From Fusarium oxysporum f. sp. lycopersici 4287 (Eukaryota; Ascomycota; Sordariomycetes; Hypocreales; Nectriaceae): DNA of 64,000 nucleotides. The translations under genes and the position numbers were made by a program. Within the stretch, counting starts at the first letter, position 1, and every line of letters starts with the position of its first letter. The stretch spans positions 1,551,387-1,615,386 of the forward strand of contig NC_030987.1 in NCBI RefSeq assembly GCF_000149955.1. Reading direction: 5' to 3'. The notes below the pieces were generated by a model. The model made no database searches, was not told the origin of the DNA, and worked only from the letters and a program-made list of their open reading frames with translations. Shown here in pieces: positions 34,841-48,000 of the stretch.

Positions 34841-37800
34841 GAGACATGGTTGGAACGATTGCGGATCGGAAAGAGGGAGTATGCAGTAACTACCCCTTGG
34901 TCGAGATTTTGAATATATAACAGGCGTTTTACATGACCCGACAGCCTCCTCTCAGACTATTAGGACAAACTGGGCTTGGACACTGTCCGTCACGCATACC
35001 ATTCCGAAGAAATAGCAGGCCTTGTGGGCATACAAGCAATGGCGGATGGAAGAAGTGACAGAATTCAACATAAACCAGATAATCTTTCCCGCAGACGTGG
35101 CATGCAGCCGAATGCTGCGTGCACATTTATCGTGAACTCGAGCTTGTTCTTAAAGTTCGATTGGGTGATGATCGAAGTCGACAATTGGGAAGGGGGAGGC
35201 TCGCACGAACGACATGGACAATGACGTTGAAACGTTGAAGATGGCGCATGAATGAGTAAGTAGGGACAAGTTGACAATTACCACAGACAAAAGATACTGG
35301 TGATCAATTCTCAGGAGTCGTTGCAAAATAACTTTCTGACAGTAACCGGATAGGGCTGATATAAGGAGTGTGGCGTCGAAACAAACGTGCCGTCTAAGAA
35401 AGTACTGTGAAGATGTGGTTGCCACCGAGGCCCAGTGTGTCCGGTATATCCAGGGGGGCTTCAGGGGGTTACAGGTACCCAACCGGAGCTTAAAAAGGCG
35501 AGAAGACGAGTCCACGTCAGGTTGGTTGTCTCGGCCCCGGGCGACGTTACCTGGAGGGCTCGTGGCAAAAGATGGACATGGTGACGAGCGGATGGTACCG
35601 CACGAAATAGAAAAGGGAACAAGAGCATGCGACCACGAGGCATTTTGAAGAAGTAGATATTAAAATCCTGTGCGTCCGCCGAGCAGCGACTTTTGGTGGA
35701 AAACACTACCTTACCTTTACGCTTGTCTGATGAGCACCCATCAAGTACCCGGAGCTTTTGCTCCTTGACCCGCATGGTAGGCGGGGGGCGGTAATGCAGC
35801 GCTTACAAAACGTACTGTATGGACAAACGAACCTCAAACAGGGTCCACTTTTCTTACATGAGAGCACGAGTTTCTTCATGAACCAACTCGAAGGTTACAT
35901 ATCCATGACTTGACTCGCGATTCCCATTCACGTTTTAGCAGAATTGGAATCGACATTGGCATTGACAACTGACGCTGACAATGAAGTCGGCCGACCGACT
36001 GAACGGAGCCGCTGATGTGCCCGGCCTGAAAGATCGGACGTGTCTCTCCGTTACACCCGCGCCATCGATTCGCAACTGGAGACATCCATTCTCAGACAGC
36101 ACAAGGCTCCAGAAAAACCCAGCGGTTCGGGGCCTCGAAAGATTCAGGCTCGGGCGTTCTGCACCTCGGAATCGATACGGGAGCTTCGGACGGCACCGTT
36201 GGCTAGCGGACTTGTCTGCGTGTTCAACATGTCACATAGCAAGTCTTGCACAGCTGTGTGGTAAAACAGTTACAGGGCAGACTGGTTAATACCATTCCGT
36301 GACTCTGGCATTTGATTTGGGGTTGGCCCAAGCTAAGGATCCCGACGCTACCACCGTCAGGGTCCTTGTTGTGGCCCGCGATCTCGGGACCCACGATCGT
36401 GAATGGAGTATTATTGTGGTAGATCGAACGGCGTCACGTCACAACATCGACTCTACTGGCCGGGCTAGCCCAGCGCCAATGCGGCCGAAATACCCTTTTC
36501 CTCAAATCCACCTCAAACTAGCTGAAAACACCCAAAAAAAATGCTTCTGTTTGCTGCACAGTATTTGGTTTGTGGGACGAACATGTGCCTGCTTCAATTC
36601 AGCTGCGCCACAGCCCAGGGTCATGTGTATGGATCAGAACAGGGATTAAGTTCCCGAATGTTTAAAGCTGCCTCTGATTGCATCTCTCGAGAAACCGTGT
36701 GTCTTTTGGGGACTACCCTTGCACCCTGTTAAAAGGCAGGTTAAGCAGCACCTCTGGCCGGCTTGTCAGCCACGTACCGGACCCCCGGCCGCGGGGTCTA
36801 GACCATCAAGATAGCCTGGCCATGCAGCTTGTTCCCCGATTATGACGGTCTGCAGATTGCAAATATTTGGTCTCCAGATCGGAAGGAAGTCATAGGACAT
36901 TCGAGACAGCCTCGGTCGACGCAATGAGATGGACTCGGTGTTACCGTAAGCGACACATTTCTTTCATCACCTGGTTGGGTTCGGCAGTGGTGAACGGATG
37001 GTGGTGGGCCACGCTGTGGCGTAGCTGCTATCGACATCCCATCAGTTAAGTTCTCGAAGTCAATTGGGCTAGAGTTTGGAAGCAGTTGCAAGATAATAGA
37101 GCTACATATTGAAGATCTTTCTCTTTGGGGCCACCACTACCAAGTTCGACAAGCGCAGAGCCACCTTCAGCCACTAACAGGGGTAACTTGATGATGAGTT
37201 GAAGCGGGTTGAAGAACGGATGTTAGTGGCAAGCGCTTTCGCGGCTCGTTTCTCAAAATTTGATGCATCAGTTGTTCGGGCTCGGATTGGCTTCAGTTTG
37301 CTTCTGTGTTCACAGCACGGATACAAGACGGAATTGGGTCGCCTAAGGGACCCCTGTTTACCATTTGGAGGGTGAAACATCAGCGGCCGTTAAGTTTTTG
37401 CCCCAGACACTTTCAGGTTTGGGGTTGGTCTTGGTTTTTTGCTAAAGCATCTGGAGACTGACAGACAGCTAGGCACCCACAAAAGCAGGGGAACAGAGGC
37501 TAGGCGGTGAGTGATCTACGACAAACCGGAAGGATTCCTCATCACACCAGTGGTCAAATTTTTTACATTGCTTCAAATGAGGCTGATCCATGACTTAAGT
37601 GGCCTCAGCGGTCAGGCCAAGTCAAGTCGGAGAGGGTCTTCCGGGGTGGATCGTGACGCTGGGGATGGGGAAATCGTTACCCTGCAAAACCATGCATATC
37701 AGCTGTGTGATGAGATAAGATGCGATACGATATGCGATTTCCGCACTTCATTGCGGAAATACGAGCAATCTCAAGGAGGACTTTTCTCTTACTCCAAGCG

Positions 37801-40800
37801 GAGAGTTTACTCCTACGAGTCCAGCGTCCAATCAGGCGTTGATAAAAAAAAAAGCCCGGAGCCATCTCCGAGTATTGCAACGCATTGTTGCAGTCATACT
37901 TGGCTTTGCAGGGAAAAAAAGCCACCGATGCCTCAGTGGCAGGGATTTTACAGAAGAGTCGAAATTCATACTGTGCTGTGCTGCTGGTGTGCACAAAGTG
38001 AGGGGAAAATGGCTGTGATGGTGTCAAGATGCCTCATTGACGTCATATCGTCTCAACTGCCGTTTACTAGAAGATTCTACGAAGAACACGACTATTCCGA
38101 TTGACTAGAATGCAACATTCTATAGCTTTCGCTGAGGACAGTCAAGATTGGGCTTGAATACTGTTGCCACAATGGCTACTGGTTGCGTACGCACGATAGT
38201 ATTTGACGAACCAGCGAACACGAATAGCCACGGGGCTTACAAGTCTCAGGTCTCAGTTCTCTTACCTAAAGTTGGGCAGATATCTCCAATATCTATCGGC
38301 CAACCTGATGCTCCATCGGCTGGCTATGCCGTTCTGAGCATAGAGTCAATCAGCTAGCTATGCCCTACATCATGCATGCATGCATAACCGTTTCTTCAAC
38401 GAAGCACAGGCGTCGGACGAGCCGCAAGGGCAATCCTTGTGCTTCCTTGTTGAGATGCCAAGCCACAAGAATCCATTCAGAACTGCGACGAGACGAGGTA
38501 AACCCCACGCAATCTATACACGCTGACGTTCTAGCCTGTTCAGCCTTGTTGTCGTTCCAAGAGCGGATCCTCTGGCTCTTCTCGGAGTGATAACTCCTCA
38601 ATACCCATTGCATTGGGAGTCGAAGCTTCTAGTTCCTTCGCTTCCAGCAGGGGATAGAGCCGTCCGAGGACAAGGTAACGTTGCTGGCTTGGACTTCATC
38701 ATGGAAGGTGTTGGTAGGAGTAGCGGGACCTTTCTCAAGCAACGGTGTACCTAACCAACAGGCTCCAATAGTCGGCGTATCTCACGCAGTGGGACTTGCA
38801 CATTGCCGGTTAGAGAGGCTACTAGTTCGACGGGGAGTTGAGGCTGTAGCGGTAAAGGTTGAAGACTAAGGCGGTTCTTGCGGCTGACGCAGATAAGTTT
38901 GCGCGTCCTGTTGGTGTGTTTTCATCACGAGAGAAGTGAATCATTCAGAGAAAAAAGAAGACACTTGAAGAATATCACTGAAAGGGGCAAATATGCCATT
39001 ACGAGGCATCAGGGTTTGCGGGTAACAGAAGGAGCTCTTGGATTGTGCTATTGTAAGTGATGAACAACTACGTTTGAAAACTGCTGACCACATGGAGACA
39101 GGAGTTGGACGAAACTACTGGAGTCGACCTGATTATTCACCGCTCATTTCTCTGAGAGGGGGTCCTTGGTGTGATTCTTGACATGTCGTTGGATTCGTAA
39201 ATTGTTCCTTGAGATTCATCACATTGAGCCGCTGCAAAAGCTCCGCCCCTGACTTTGTTGATGATCACCTGCTGTGTCAACGCACCGACGGATCATCTCT
39301 TTTACTCTATTCACATCAGGGTATATCTTGTGCTCATGGGGTAGAATTGCTAAGCTATCTTCTGCCTGCGGAAGGTTACGTGGAGCTGGGTGACTCATGG
39401 TGATGCTGAATAGGAAGTTGAGGGAAGATTCTCCGAAGAAATTTGGTTGCGAAGCTTCCTTTGGAAATTTGAATTTCGTTGACGCGAAATTCTGAGCTGA
39501 GAAGCGAGAAGAACACGGATATTCGGTGAGCGACTAAGGTTTGATACTGGTGTCTTTTTTATCCTTGAAATTGTCCCCTTGAATACTTGGTGATCCAGTT
39601 GCTGTGGTCTATATAATTCCACGTATTCCTGGCTCCCTTCTCATGCCTTACCCAAATTGACAGTAAACGATATCAATCAACACTCAACGCATGCTACGAC
39701 ATCGAAAACTTGGAAATATTCGTGCAGCACGTGAGTTTCGTTGCTCTGATCATATCAACCCCAGCCCCTGATTCAGCGGACATGAGAAACCCTTCGCAAT
39801 GCCTCCGCTCGCCTTCGTCGACCTGATACATGTAGTCCCATAGAGGCTCCCAATTCAGGATATGGTACGACTGGAAACGCCGTACATCTGTACGGAAGAC
39901 GTTTTGGCTCCAGAGCTCCTCCGGAGGTTTTGTTGGCTCGCATCTTGATCTGGTAATCAGTAGTCGATTGGGCCTGTCGGTCTTGCATGGCTGGCCAGGA
40001 TGAGCTGGTACGGGATTTGCTAATGGTCGTCATAGACAGAGCTTGGTATCTTTTGCTTTACTGTACCATTATTGATCAAACCCCACCAATGTTCTCGATA
40101 TTCGTGATTCAAGTGCTAATAAGTGCGCGCAGACGCATATCGCTCAATCAGACAGGAGGACGAATAGGTTTTTGATAAGACAAATTGATGGAATAGCTGT
40201 CCTTCGAGCCTTAGCTTCGAAAGTGCATCAACTCGGTGATTTTCTATGGCCCTAGATTTTGAGGCTCGAGCTGTTGTTCTTCTGTCCAACTTTCTCGTAA
40301 CATTGCAAACGAAAGTGGCTCTCCACGGCATGCTTTGGCTCCCTGCAAGCTGCCCAGAGGCCGCTATCTTGTGAATAGGTGGATTGATTGTCCAGAGATC
40401 ACGGGGCATGAACTGACTCAGTGCCGATACCGTCTTGAGTAGGTACTGAGTTTTGAAAGTGTTGACATAGTGATGAAGAAGTTAGGATGAGGAAGCACTC
40501 TCAGGTTCGTGGTTCGGGAGGCTAAAGTGGTTGCTAGGGACTGAAGAAATGTGCTCCTGGTTGGCTTGGTCAGATTGCCAACCTTCAGACATTAGCCCCG
40601 ATTTCTCAGACGACAGTGTAAAAGATAGGCAAAGGCTACAAGTATTTGAATCAAATGTCAGAATTTGAAACCTGTTTGTGGAAAATAGGAAAAAGAGAGT
40701 AAGCTTGGAAAGATGTGGACGAAGTGAGTTTAAAGTGGGAAGAAACAGGTGGCTAGGAAAGAGATGATCGAGGTTTTAACATGGGGAGTAAAACATGTCA

Positions 40801-42030
40801 TCTGTCGTGACCATGACGAAGAATGCAATATCTGATATAGTTATTGAGTTTGCTGGCAAGTCAACCTACTGAGGCGTATATGATATCTTAACAAAATGTA
40901 TCAAGCTGACAGCTATGAGAGCTCTTCTCCAACTCGTTATTCTCAAGTTCTGTAACTAGAGCCTCATGCCTTGACTTGACCTCTCTTATACATTAGCGTG
41001 AGAATGTCGAAGATTTCATGGCTGCAGATGAGGTTGCCATATGCCTCTAGAGAGAGAACAGTAGTCTAGGAATGAATAGTGAGCCTGTTTTAAGTTTAGA
41101 ACAAGCTTATAATTAATTAGTTTACTAGAACGCGGGTAGTGATTTGATCTGCATGAACTAAGTGAATGTCACTTCGGAGTGTCTGACTCAGTAAATCTTC
41201 AGGTAGCACGATGTAGCCGTCATTTGGGTGTTAGTCTAGTTACAAACTTCTCACAAAAATTCTGCAGACACGTATGAGAAAGTTGATGTTGAGTGGTCAT
41301 GGCGACAAAGGCGCAGCCAGACCACAAGTGCAGCAGAAGAAGCTACAATAAGGAAGTGCCTGGTACGGTGACAGTGTCTATAGACTCAAGGCACTGTCTC
41401 TACTCACTGTCTCAGATTGCCCTTCGGCAAGAAACTGTGAGGCTTTGGGGGAAGGATAGGTTCAAAACTTTGATTGAAGCCTTTCGCAGTTCGCTTGTAG
41501 AATGTTTACTCGGCTAAGCTAGGTAAAGCGTCAGCTACTATGTCCTGGTGCAGCCAATCTTTGTAAGTGTCACAGTGTTGAGACACGACTGAGTATGATA
41601 TGATCGGTTTTGAAGCCGAGTGATTGTTTGCCGAGAAGACAACGGGCATCTATATCCACATTGTAAAGAAATAAAAATTGAATTTGTGTACTGACGCCGT
41701 CGGATGATATTGAACAAATCTGGGACATCGCGGGAATATGCAGCTGGTGAAAATGATGGACGCGGGTCACAATGTTTGAACAAGATAAGTGCTGTCAATT
41801 TATGGAAGCAAATACACCAACAATCTTAATAATAACTAGCTATTATACATCTTATATAGATACAGGTACAGACATAGGAAACGAAGTCGTGTCAGAACCT
41901 CTTGGTCTGGGACTCGAGGGTCTGACAGTGGACACATAGGAAACGAATTCGGGTCGTGACTTCTTAGAGAGTCCGACTGTAAACAGACATAGGAAATGGA
42001 TTAGGTGTCGAGAGCCTATGCGTCTTAGCT
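34841..42030. other. 7.2-kb gene desert between NNR1 and the giant adhesin
   Basis: No gene with a recognisable domain is found. The longest frame, 37511-38104 (197 codons), shows no family, no splice logic and biased, unprotein-like composition. A 111-codon minus frame at 39694-40029 reads more like protein and is listed separately. AT-rich stretches lie at 40.4-41.3 kb. The right end contains the adhesin's 3' flank with short degenerate tandem repeats. Confidence 0.4.
39694..40029 (-). pseudogene. possible gene fragment, unrecognised
   Basis: A 111-codon stop-free minus frame without an early ATG includes PEELWSQNVFRTDVRRFQSY and ILNWEPLWDYMYQVDEGERR, which have protein-like composition. 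Upstream (40.03-40.42 kb) the same strand shows only broken pieces. Could be a relic, an internal exon of an unannotated gene, or chance. Confidence 0.2.
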
Positions 42031-42060
42031 TTATAGGGTCTGACTGTCGATACATCTTGC
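41872..42060. repeat. degenerate tandem repeat at the 3' end of the adhesin gene
   Basis: The motif ACATAGGAAAYGRA recurs at 41872, 41934 and 41987, each preceded by a GTCTGACAGT/GTCCGACTGT-like block, and a fourth partial copy (GTCTGACTGTCGATACATC) overlaps the last codons of the gene near 42028-42052. Spacing is about 53-62 bp. It looks as though the stop-codon region was locally duplicated several times. Confidence 0.6.
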
Positions 42061-45000
42061 ACCATCGTTCCAGGACGACGATGGACCTGTTGCCAAGAAC
42101 TTGGGACTTCCCACCGAAGGTGCGATAGGGAACTTCCAGATCTGACCGCTGGTGTTCTCCGAACCGTAGAGGTTTCCGTCTTGCGAGGCATAGGCGGCTC
42201 CCCATACGTTCTGACCAGCAATCATACCGAAGCCCTGGATGGTTGTCCATGTGTATGTGGTACGGCTGAACTTGCATAGCGTGGATGTCTTGCCTTGGTC
42301 GTCGTACATGATGGAATACATGAAGTCGCCTCCTCCAGGGACGAAGGCCCAGTCGGCAGAGTTGAGAGGGTTCTGGGCGGTGCCGCTCATGAGAATCTTG
42401 CCGTAAGTGGTCGAACCAGGCATGAGATCGATACACCACCAGCCTTCTCCCTGGTTCGAGATCCAGAAGCGACCTTGGTTATCGATATCACCCATCTGAA
42501 CGAGACGGTCATTGGTACGAGTGCCGAGCAGTGTCCAACCACCGTCGCCACCAATACGGATAACTTGAGATCCCGTATCGTCCATGTGCATACCGTAGAT
42601 GTAGTTGTCGAAACGGTTGTAACCGATGGCGTTGATCCAACCACCAGGACCGACATCACTCTTGATAAGGGTAGTCTTACCAGTTGTGATCTCGACACGG
42701 TAGAGAGCTGTCTTCTGCATGAGATAACCGTAGACGTCACAATGGAAGGAGACAGTGGCTGCCGGCGCAGTAGTTGTAGTGCTGCTGGTGGTGAGCGGCC
42801 TGGAAGATGTTGTAGATGTAGTAGATCGGGGAGCTGGGGTTGCGATGACCACGGTGGCAGGGTCGCCAGGCTGACCCGGAGCGTAAGTGGAGGTAACAGG
42901 GGTAGAGATTGTAGTGCCGCCGTTTGTAGTGATTGTGACTGTGCGACTCGGTGGCATCTCGACGATGACGGTACCAGGATCGCCAGGTTGGCCAGGTGGT
43001 GAGTATGTAGTGTACCGTGCAGTGAGCGTTGTCGGTCCAGCTGTAGTGACCGTGACATTGTAAGGAGGGGGGTATTCCACGATAACAGTATCGGGATCGC
43101 CTTGAGTTTGTGCAGGCGCAAATATAGTAGTAGGTCGGGTAATAGTGCTGGCTGTTTGTGTCGTCGTGACAGTGTATTTTGGGAGGTACCCGCACAATGA
43201 AGGTACCTGGGTCGCCTTGTATTAGCTGGCGGTGCGTAAGTTGTTGTAAGCCGGGAAATAGTTGAGACAGTGGTTGTGGTAGTGACGTTATAAGCCGGAG
43301 GCATCTGTATAATGACAGTACCAGGATCTCCTTGGGTGGCCGGCGGCGAGTAGGCTGTTGCAACACGTGAAATGGTTGATACGGTCTGCGTCGTGGTGAC
43401 ATTGTAAGATGGAGTACTCTCACGATGAAAGTGCCCGGATCACCTTGAGTAGCCGGGGGTGCGTATGTGGTTGTGAGTCGGGAAATAGTTGAGACTGTAG
43501 TCGTTGACGTGACGTTATACTCAGGAGGTACCCGGATCCAGACGGTTCCGGGGGTCACCTTGCGTAGCAGGGGCAGAGTATGCAGTTGCAAGTCGAGATA
43601 TGGTTGAAACGGTCTGCGTTGACGTGACGTTGTACGAAGGGGGCATTTGCACAACGATGGTACCTGGATCTCCCTGCGTAGCTGGAGGGTTATACGTAGT
43701 AGCAACGCGAGAGATAGTTGATACCGTTTGTGTTGTCGTGACATTGTACTCCGGTGGCATCTGCACCACAACTGTACCTGGATCTCCCTGAGTAGCCGGG
43801 GCCACATATCTGGTTGCAGGTCGAGAGATCGTGGGAACAGTCTCAGTGGTAGTGACGTTACGGTCAGGGGGGACCTGCACAATGAAGGTTCCGGGGTCAC
43901 CCTGCGTAGCTGGCGGGGCATATGTTGTAGACATACGAGTGATCGTGGGGACTGTCTGAGTGGTTGTCACATTGTATGCAGGCGGAAGTCTTACCCAGAT
44001 GGTTCCTGGATCACCTTGTGTGCCAGGCGCAGAATAGGTTGTATAAGGTCTCGAAATCGTACTGACAGTTGATGTGACAGTGACGTTGTACTCCGGCGGT
44101 ACGTCCACGAAGATGGTTCCAGGATCTCCTTGTGTGGCAGCAGGACCATACGTTGTCCTGACACGACTGATAGTTGTGATTGTGTGGGTGACTGTCACGT
44201 TATAGTCCATTGGGACCTGGACCAAGACCGTATTAGGGTCGCCTTGAGTAGCAGCTGGGTAATAAGACGTTCTGACCCGACTGATCGTGCTGACTGTTTG
44301 GGTGGTAGTGACATTATAGTCAACAGGGACCTGTACAAGAACTGTGTTGGGGTCACCTTGAATGGAGGCAGGGTTGTATGTCGTTCTAACTCGACTGATT
44401 GTGCTAACAGTCTCAGTGGTGGTCACGTTGTAGTCCATCGGGACCTGGACCAGGACCGTGTTAGGGTCTCCCTGAGTGGCAGCTGGGTAGTAAGACGTTC
44501 TGACCCGACTGATCGTGCTGACTGTTTGAGTAGTAGTGACATTATAGTCAACAGGCACCTGCACAAGGACTGTGTTAGGATCACCTTGAATGGAGGCAGG
44601 GTTGTATGTTGTTCTAGCCCGGCTGATTGTGCTGACAGTTTCAGTGGTTGTTACGTTATAGTCAACTGGGACCTGAACCAAAATTGTTCCAGGGTCGCCC
44701 TGAGTTGCACCCGGGTTATAGGTGGTCCAAACCCGCGTGATCGCACTGTTGGTTTCAGTGGTGGTCACGTTGTAGTCGACAGGGACCTCAATAAGTACGG
44801 TGTTGGGATCACCCTGAGTACCGGCGGGCATATAGGTGGTCCTAACCCGAGTGATCGCACTGTTGGTCTGGGTTGTCGTCACATTGGAATCCGGTGGGAC
44901 TTCAATGAGAACGGTGTTAGGATCGCCCTGGGTGGCAGCAGGCATATACGTGGTCCTAACCCGCGTGATCGCACTGTTGGTTTCGGTCGTTGTTAGAGTG

Positions 45001-48000
45001 TAGTCAGGAGGAACCTGAATGAGAACTGTATTAGGATCTCCTTGGGTGCCGGCAGGATAATATGATGTCCTGACCCTATTGATCGTGCTGATGGTCTCGG
45101 TTGATGTGACATTATAATCCGGCGGAACCTCAATGAGGACTGTATTGGGATCGCCCTGTGTTGCAGCACTCATATATGAGGTCCTGACACGGCTGATACC
45201 ACTGTTGGTTTCAGTAGTTGTGACGGTGTAGTCAGGAGGAAACTGGATAAGGACTGTGTTGGGGTCACCCTGGGTTCCGGCGGGTATGTATGTCGTCCTG
45301 ACCCTGTTGATCGAACTAACGGTCTCGGTTGATGTGACGTTATAATCAGGAGGGATTTCGATAAGGACCGTGTTAGGGTCACCCTGTGTCGCGGCGGTCA
45401 TATAAGTAGTTCGGACACGAGTAATCGAACTGACAGTCTCAGTTGTAGTGACTGTGTAGTCAGGAGGAACTTGGATAAGGACGGTATTCGGGTCACCCTG
45501 AGTACCGGCGGGCATATAAGTCGTCCTGACCCTGTTGATCGAACTGACGGTCTCCGTGGATGTGACATTGTAGTCCGGAGGGACCTCGATAAGAACCGTG
45601 TTGGCATCACCTTGTGTTCCCGCAGGCATGTAAGTAGTTCGGACACGAGTAATTGAACTGACAGTCTCGGTTGTTGTGATAGTATAGTCAGGGGGAATCT
45701 CAACAAGGACGGTATTCGGGTCACCTTGCGTACCAGCAGGCATGTAGGTAGTCCTGACCCTGTTGATAGCACTATTCAACTCAGTGGTAGTCACGTTGTA
45801 GTCAACTGGAACCTCGACTAGAATAGTACCTGGGTCGCCTTCGGTTGCGGCTGGATTGAAGGTTGTGCGGACGCGACTGATAGTGCTGACAGTCTCGGTT
45901 GTGGTGACGTTATACTCTGGCGGCAGATCAACATAAACGGTGCCAGGATCACCCACGGCTGCAGGGCTCGCAAAGCGTGTGGCAGGGCGGCTGATGGTAG
46001 GGACTGTTGATGTGACTGTGACATTGGAATCAGGGGGGAGCTCAACAANNNNNNNNNNNNNNNNNNNNNNNNNNNNNNNNNNNNNNNNNNNNNNNNNNNN
46101 NNNNNNNNNNNNNNNNNNNNNNNNNNNNNNNNNNNNNNNNNNNNNNNNNNNNNNNNNNNNNNNNNNNNNNNNNNNNNNNNNNNNNNNNNNNNNNNNNNNN
46201 NNNNNNCTCCACTGTGCCTGGACGAGAGTAACGGGTGGTGGGTCTTGAGATCGTAGAGATAGTTTGAGTTGTTGTGACATTAGAGTCAGGCGGAAGTTCG
46301 ACGATTATGGTGCCCGGATCGCCTTGGGTACCTGCTGGGGCGAAGGTAGTGGAAGGTCTCGTGATTGTGTCGACGGTAGTCGTGATAGTAACATTGTATT
46401 CCGGCGGCAAGTCAACAAAGATAGTGCCGGGATCGCCGATAGTATCAGGCTTCGAGTATCTAGTGACCGGTCTGCTGATGGTCTCAACGGTTTGAGTCGT
46501 CGTGACGTTATACTCAGGCGGCATTTCGATAATGATAGTGCCAGGATCGCCTTGAGTGGCAGCAGGAGCAAATGTCGTTGACTGTCTCGTGATTGTGGGG
46601 ACTGTTGTTGTTACAGTGACATTGTATTCCGGTGGAAGGTCAACATAGATAGTATTGGGGTCGCCAACAGTACCGGCCTTCGAGTACCGAGTGACTGGTC
46701 TGCTGATTGTCTCAACAGTCTGTGTTGTAGTCACATTATACTCAGGAGGCATCTCAATGATGATAGTGCCAGGATCGCCTTGGGTAGCACCGGGAGCAAA
46801 GGTTGTGCTCTGTCGTGTGATGCTGTAGATCGTGGTTGTGACAGTGACGTTGTACTCGGGTGGTAGATCGAGATACACGGTGCCAGGGTCGCCAATCTCA
46901 GCAGGGCTAGAGTACCGAGTAACTGGCCTACTGATTGTTTCAATAGTCTGCGTTGTGGTGACATTGTACTCAGGGGGCATCTGGACGAGTACAGTGCCTG
47001 CATCGCCTTCAGTGGCAGGGGGTTCAAACGTTGTGCTTGGCCGAGTGATTGTGCTGACAGTTGTGGTCATTGTAACGTTGTGATTCGGTGGCACATCGAT
47101 ATAGACAGTGCCTGGATCACCCTTCGTGGCAGCGGGTACAAACCGAGTGGCCGGGCGTGTGATCGTGGACACGACATCAACGATAGTCGTGTTGGTGTCC
47201 GGAGGCTCTTGGATAACGACTGTGCCGGGATCTCCTTGATTGGCGGGAGGCATATATGTTGTTCTGACCCGGGTGATTGTGCTGACCTCTTCCGTAGTGG
47301 TGACATTCCTATCAGGAGGCAATTCGATGATAATAGTACCCGGATCGCCTCTGTTTGCAGGTGGAGAATAGGTTGTATATGGAGCAGTCAGTGTAGCAAT
47401 CTCGGTCGTTCTAGTCACGTTCCTGTCAGGCGGGAGTCGTACAATGACAGTGCCGGGATCACCGCGGTTGCCCGGCGGTGAATAAGTAGTATAGGCCTGG
47501 GTCAATGTAGGGATCTCTTCCGTAGTAGTCACGTTGCGATCAGGAGGCAATTCAATGATAATTGTGCCTGGATCGCCCTTGCTTCCTGGCGGAGAATAAG
47601 TCGTGTAGGGAGCAGTGAGGCTAGAGATCTCGGTAGTGATCGTGACGTTACGGTCAGGAGGCAATTCCACGATAATCGTTCCCGGATCGCCTGGAGTTCC
47701 TGGAGTAGAATATGTCGTATACGGAGCGGTGCGAGTGGGCACTTCAGTTGTGATGGTGATATTCCTGTCAGGCGGCATTTCAACGATGACGGTTCCTGGA
47801 TCGCCCTTGGTGGCAGGGGCCGCATAGGTAGTATATGGGGCTGTGAGACTAGCCACCTCTGTCGTGACGGTGACATTCCTATCAGGAGGAAGCTCTACGA
47901 TGATGGTGCCAGGATCGCCCTTATTCGCCGGTGGGGAATACGTGGTGTAAGGAGCTGTCCTGCTAGGGACTTCGGTGGTGATTGTGACGTTACGACCAGG

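Noticed and set aside
37511..38104. 197-codon plus-strand frame in the gene desert
   Set aside because: No recognisable family, runs of Lys from poly(A) tracts, composition not protein-like, no supporting exons.
43521..46280. Treating the 43521-46280 frame as a separate gene from the 46042-60546 frame
   Set aside because: The repeats continue with the same phase and pattern through the N gap; the frame change coincides with the gap, so one gene is the simpler reading.
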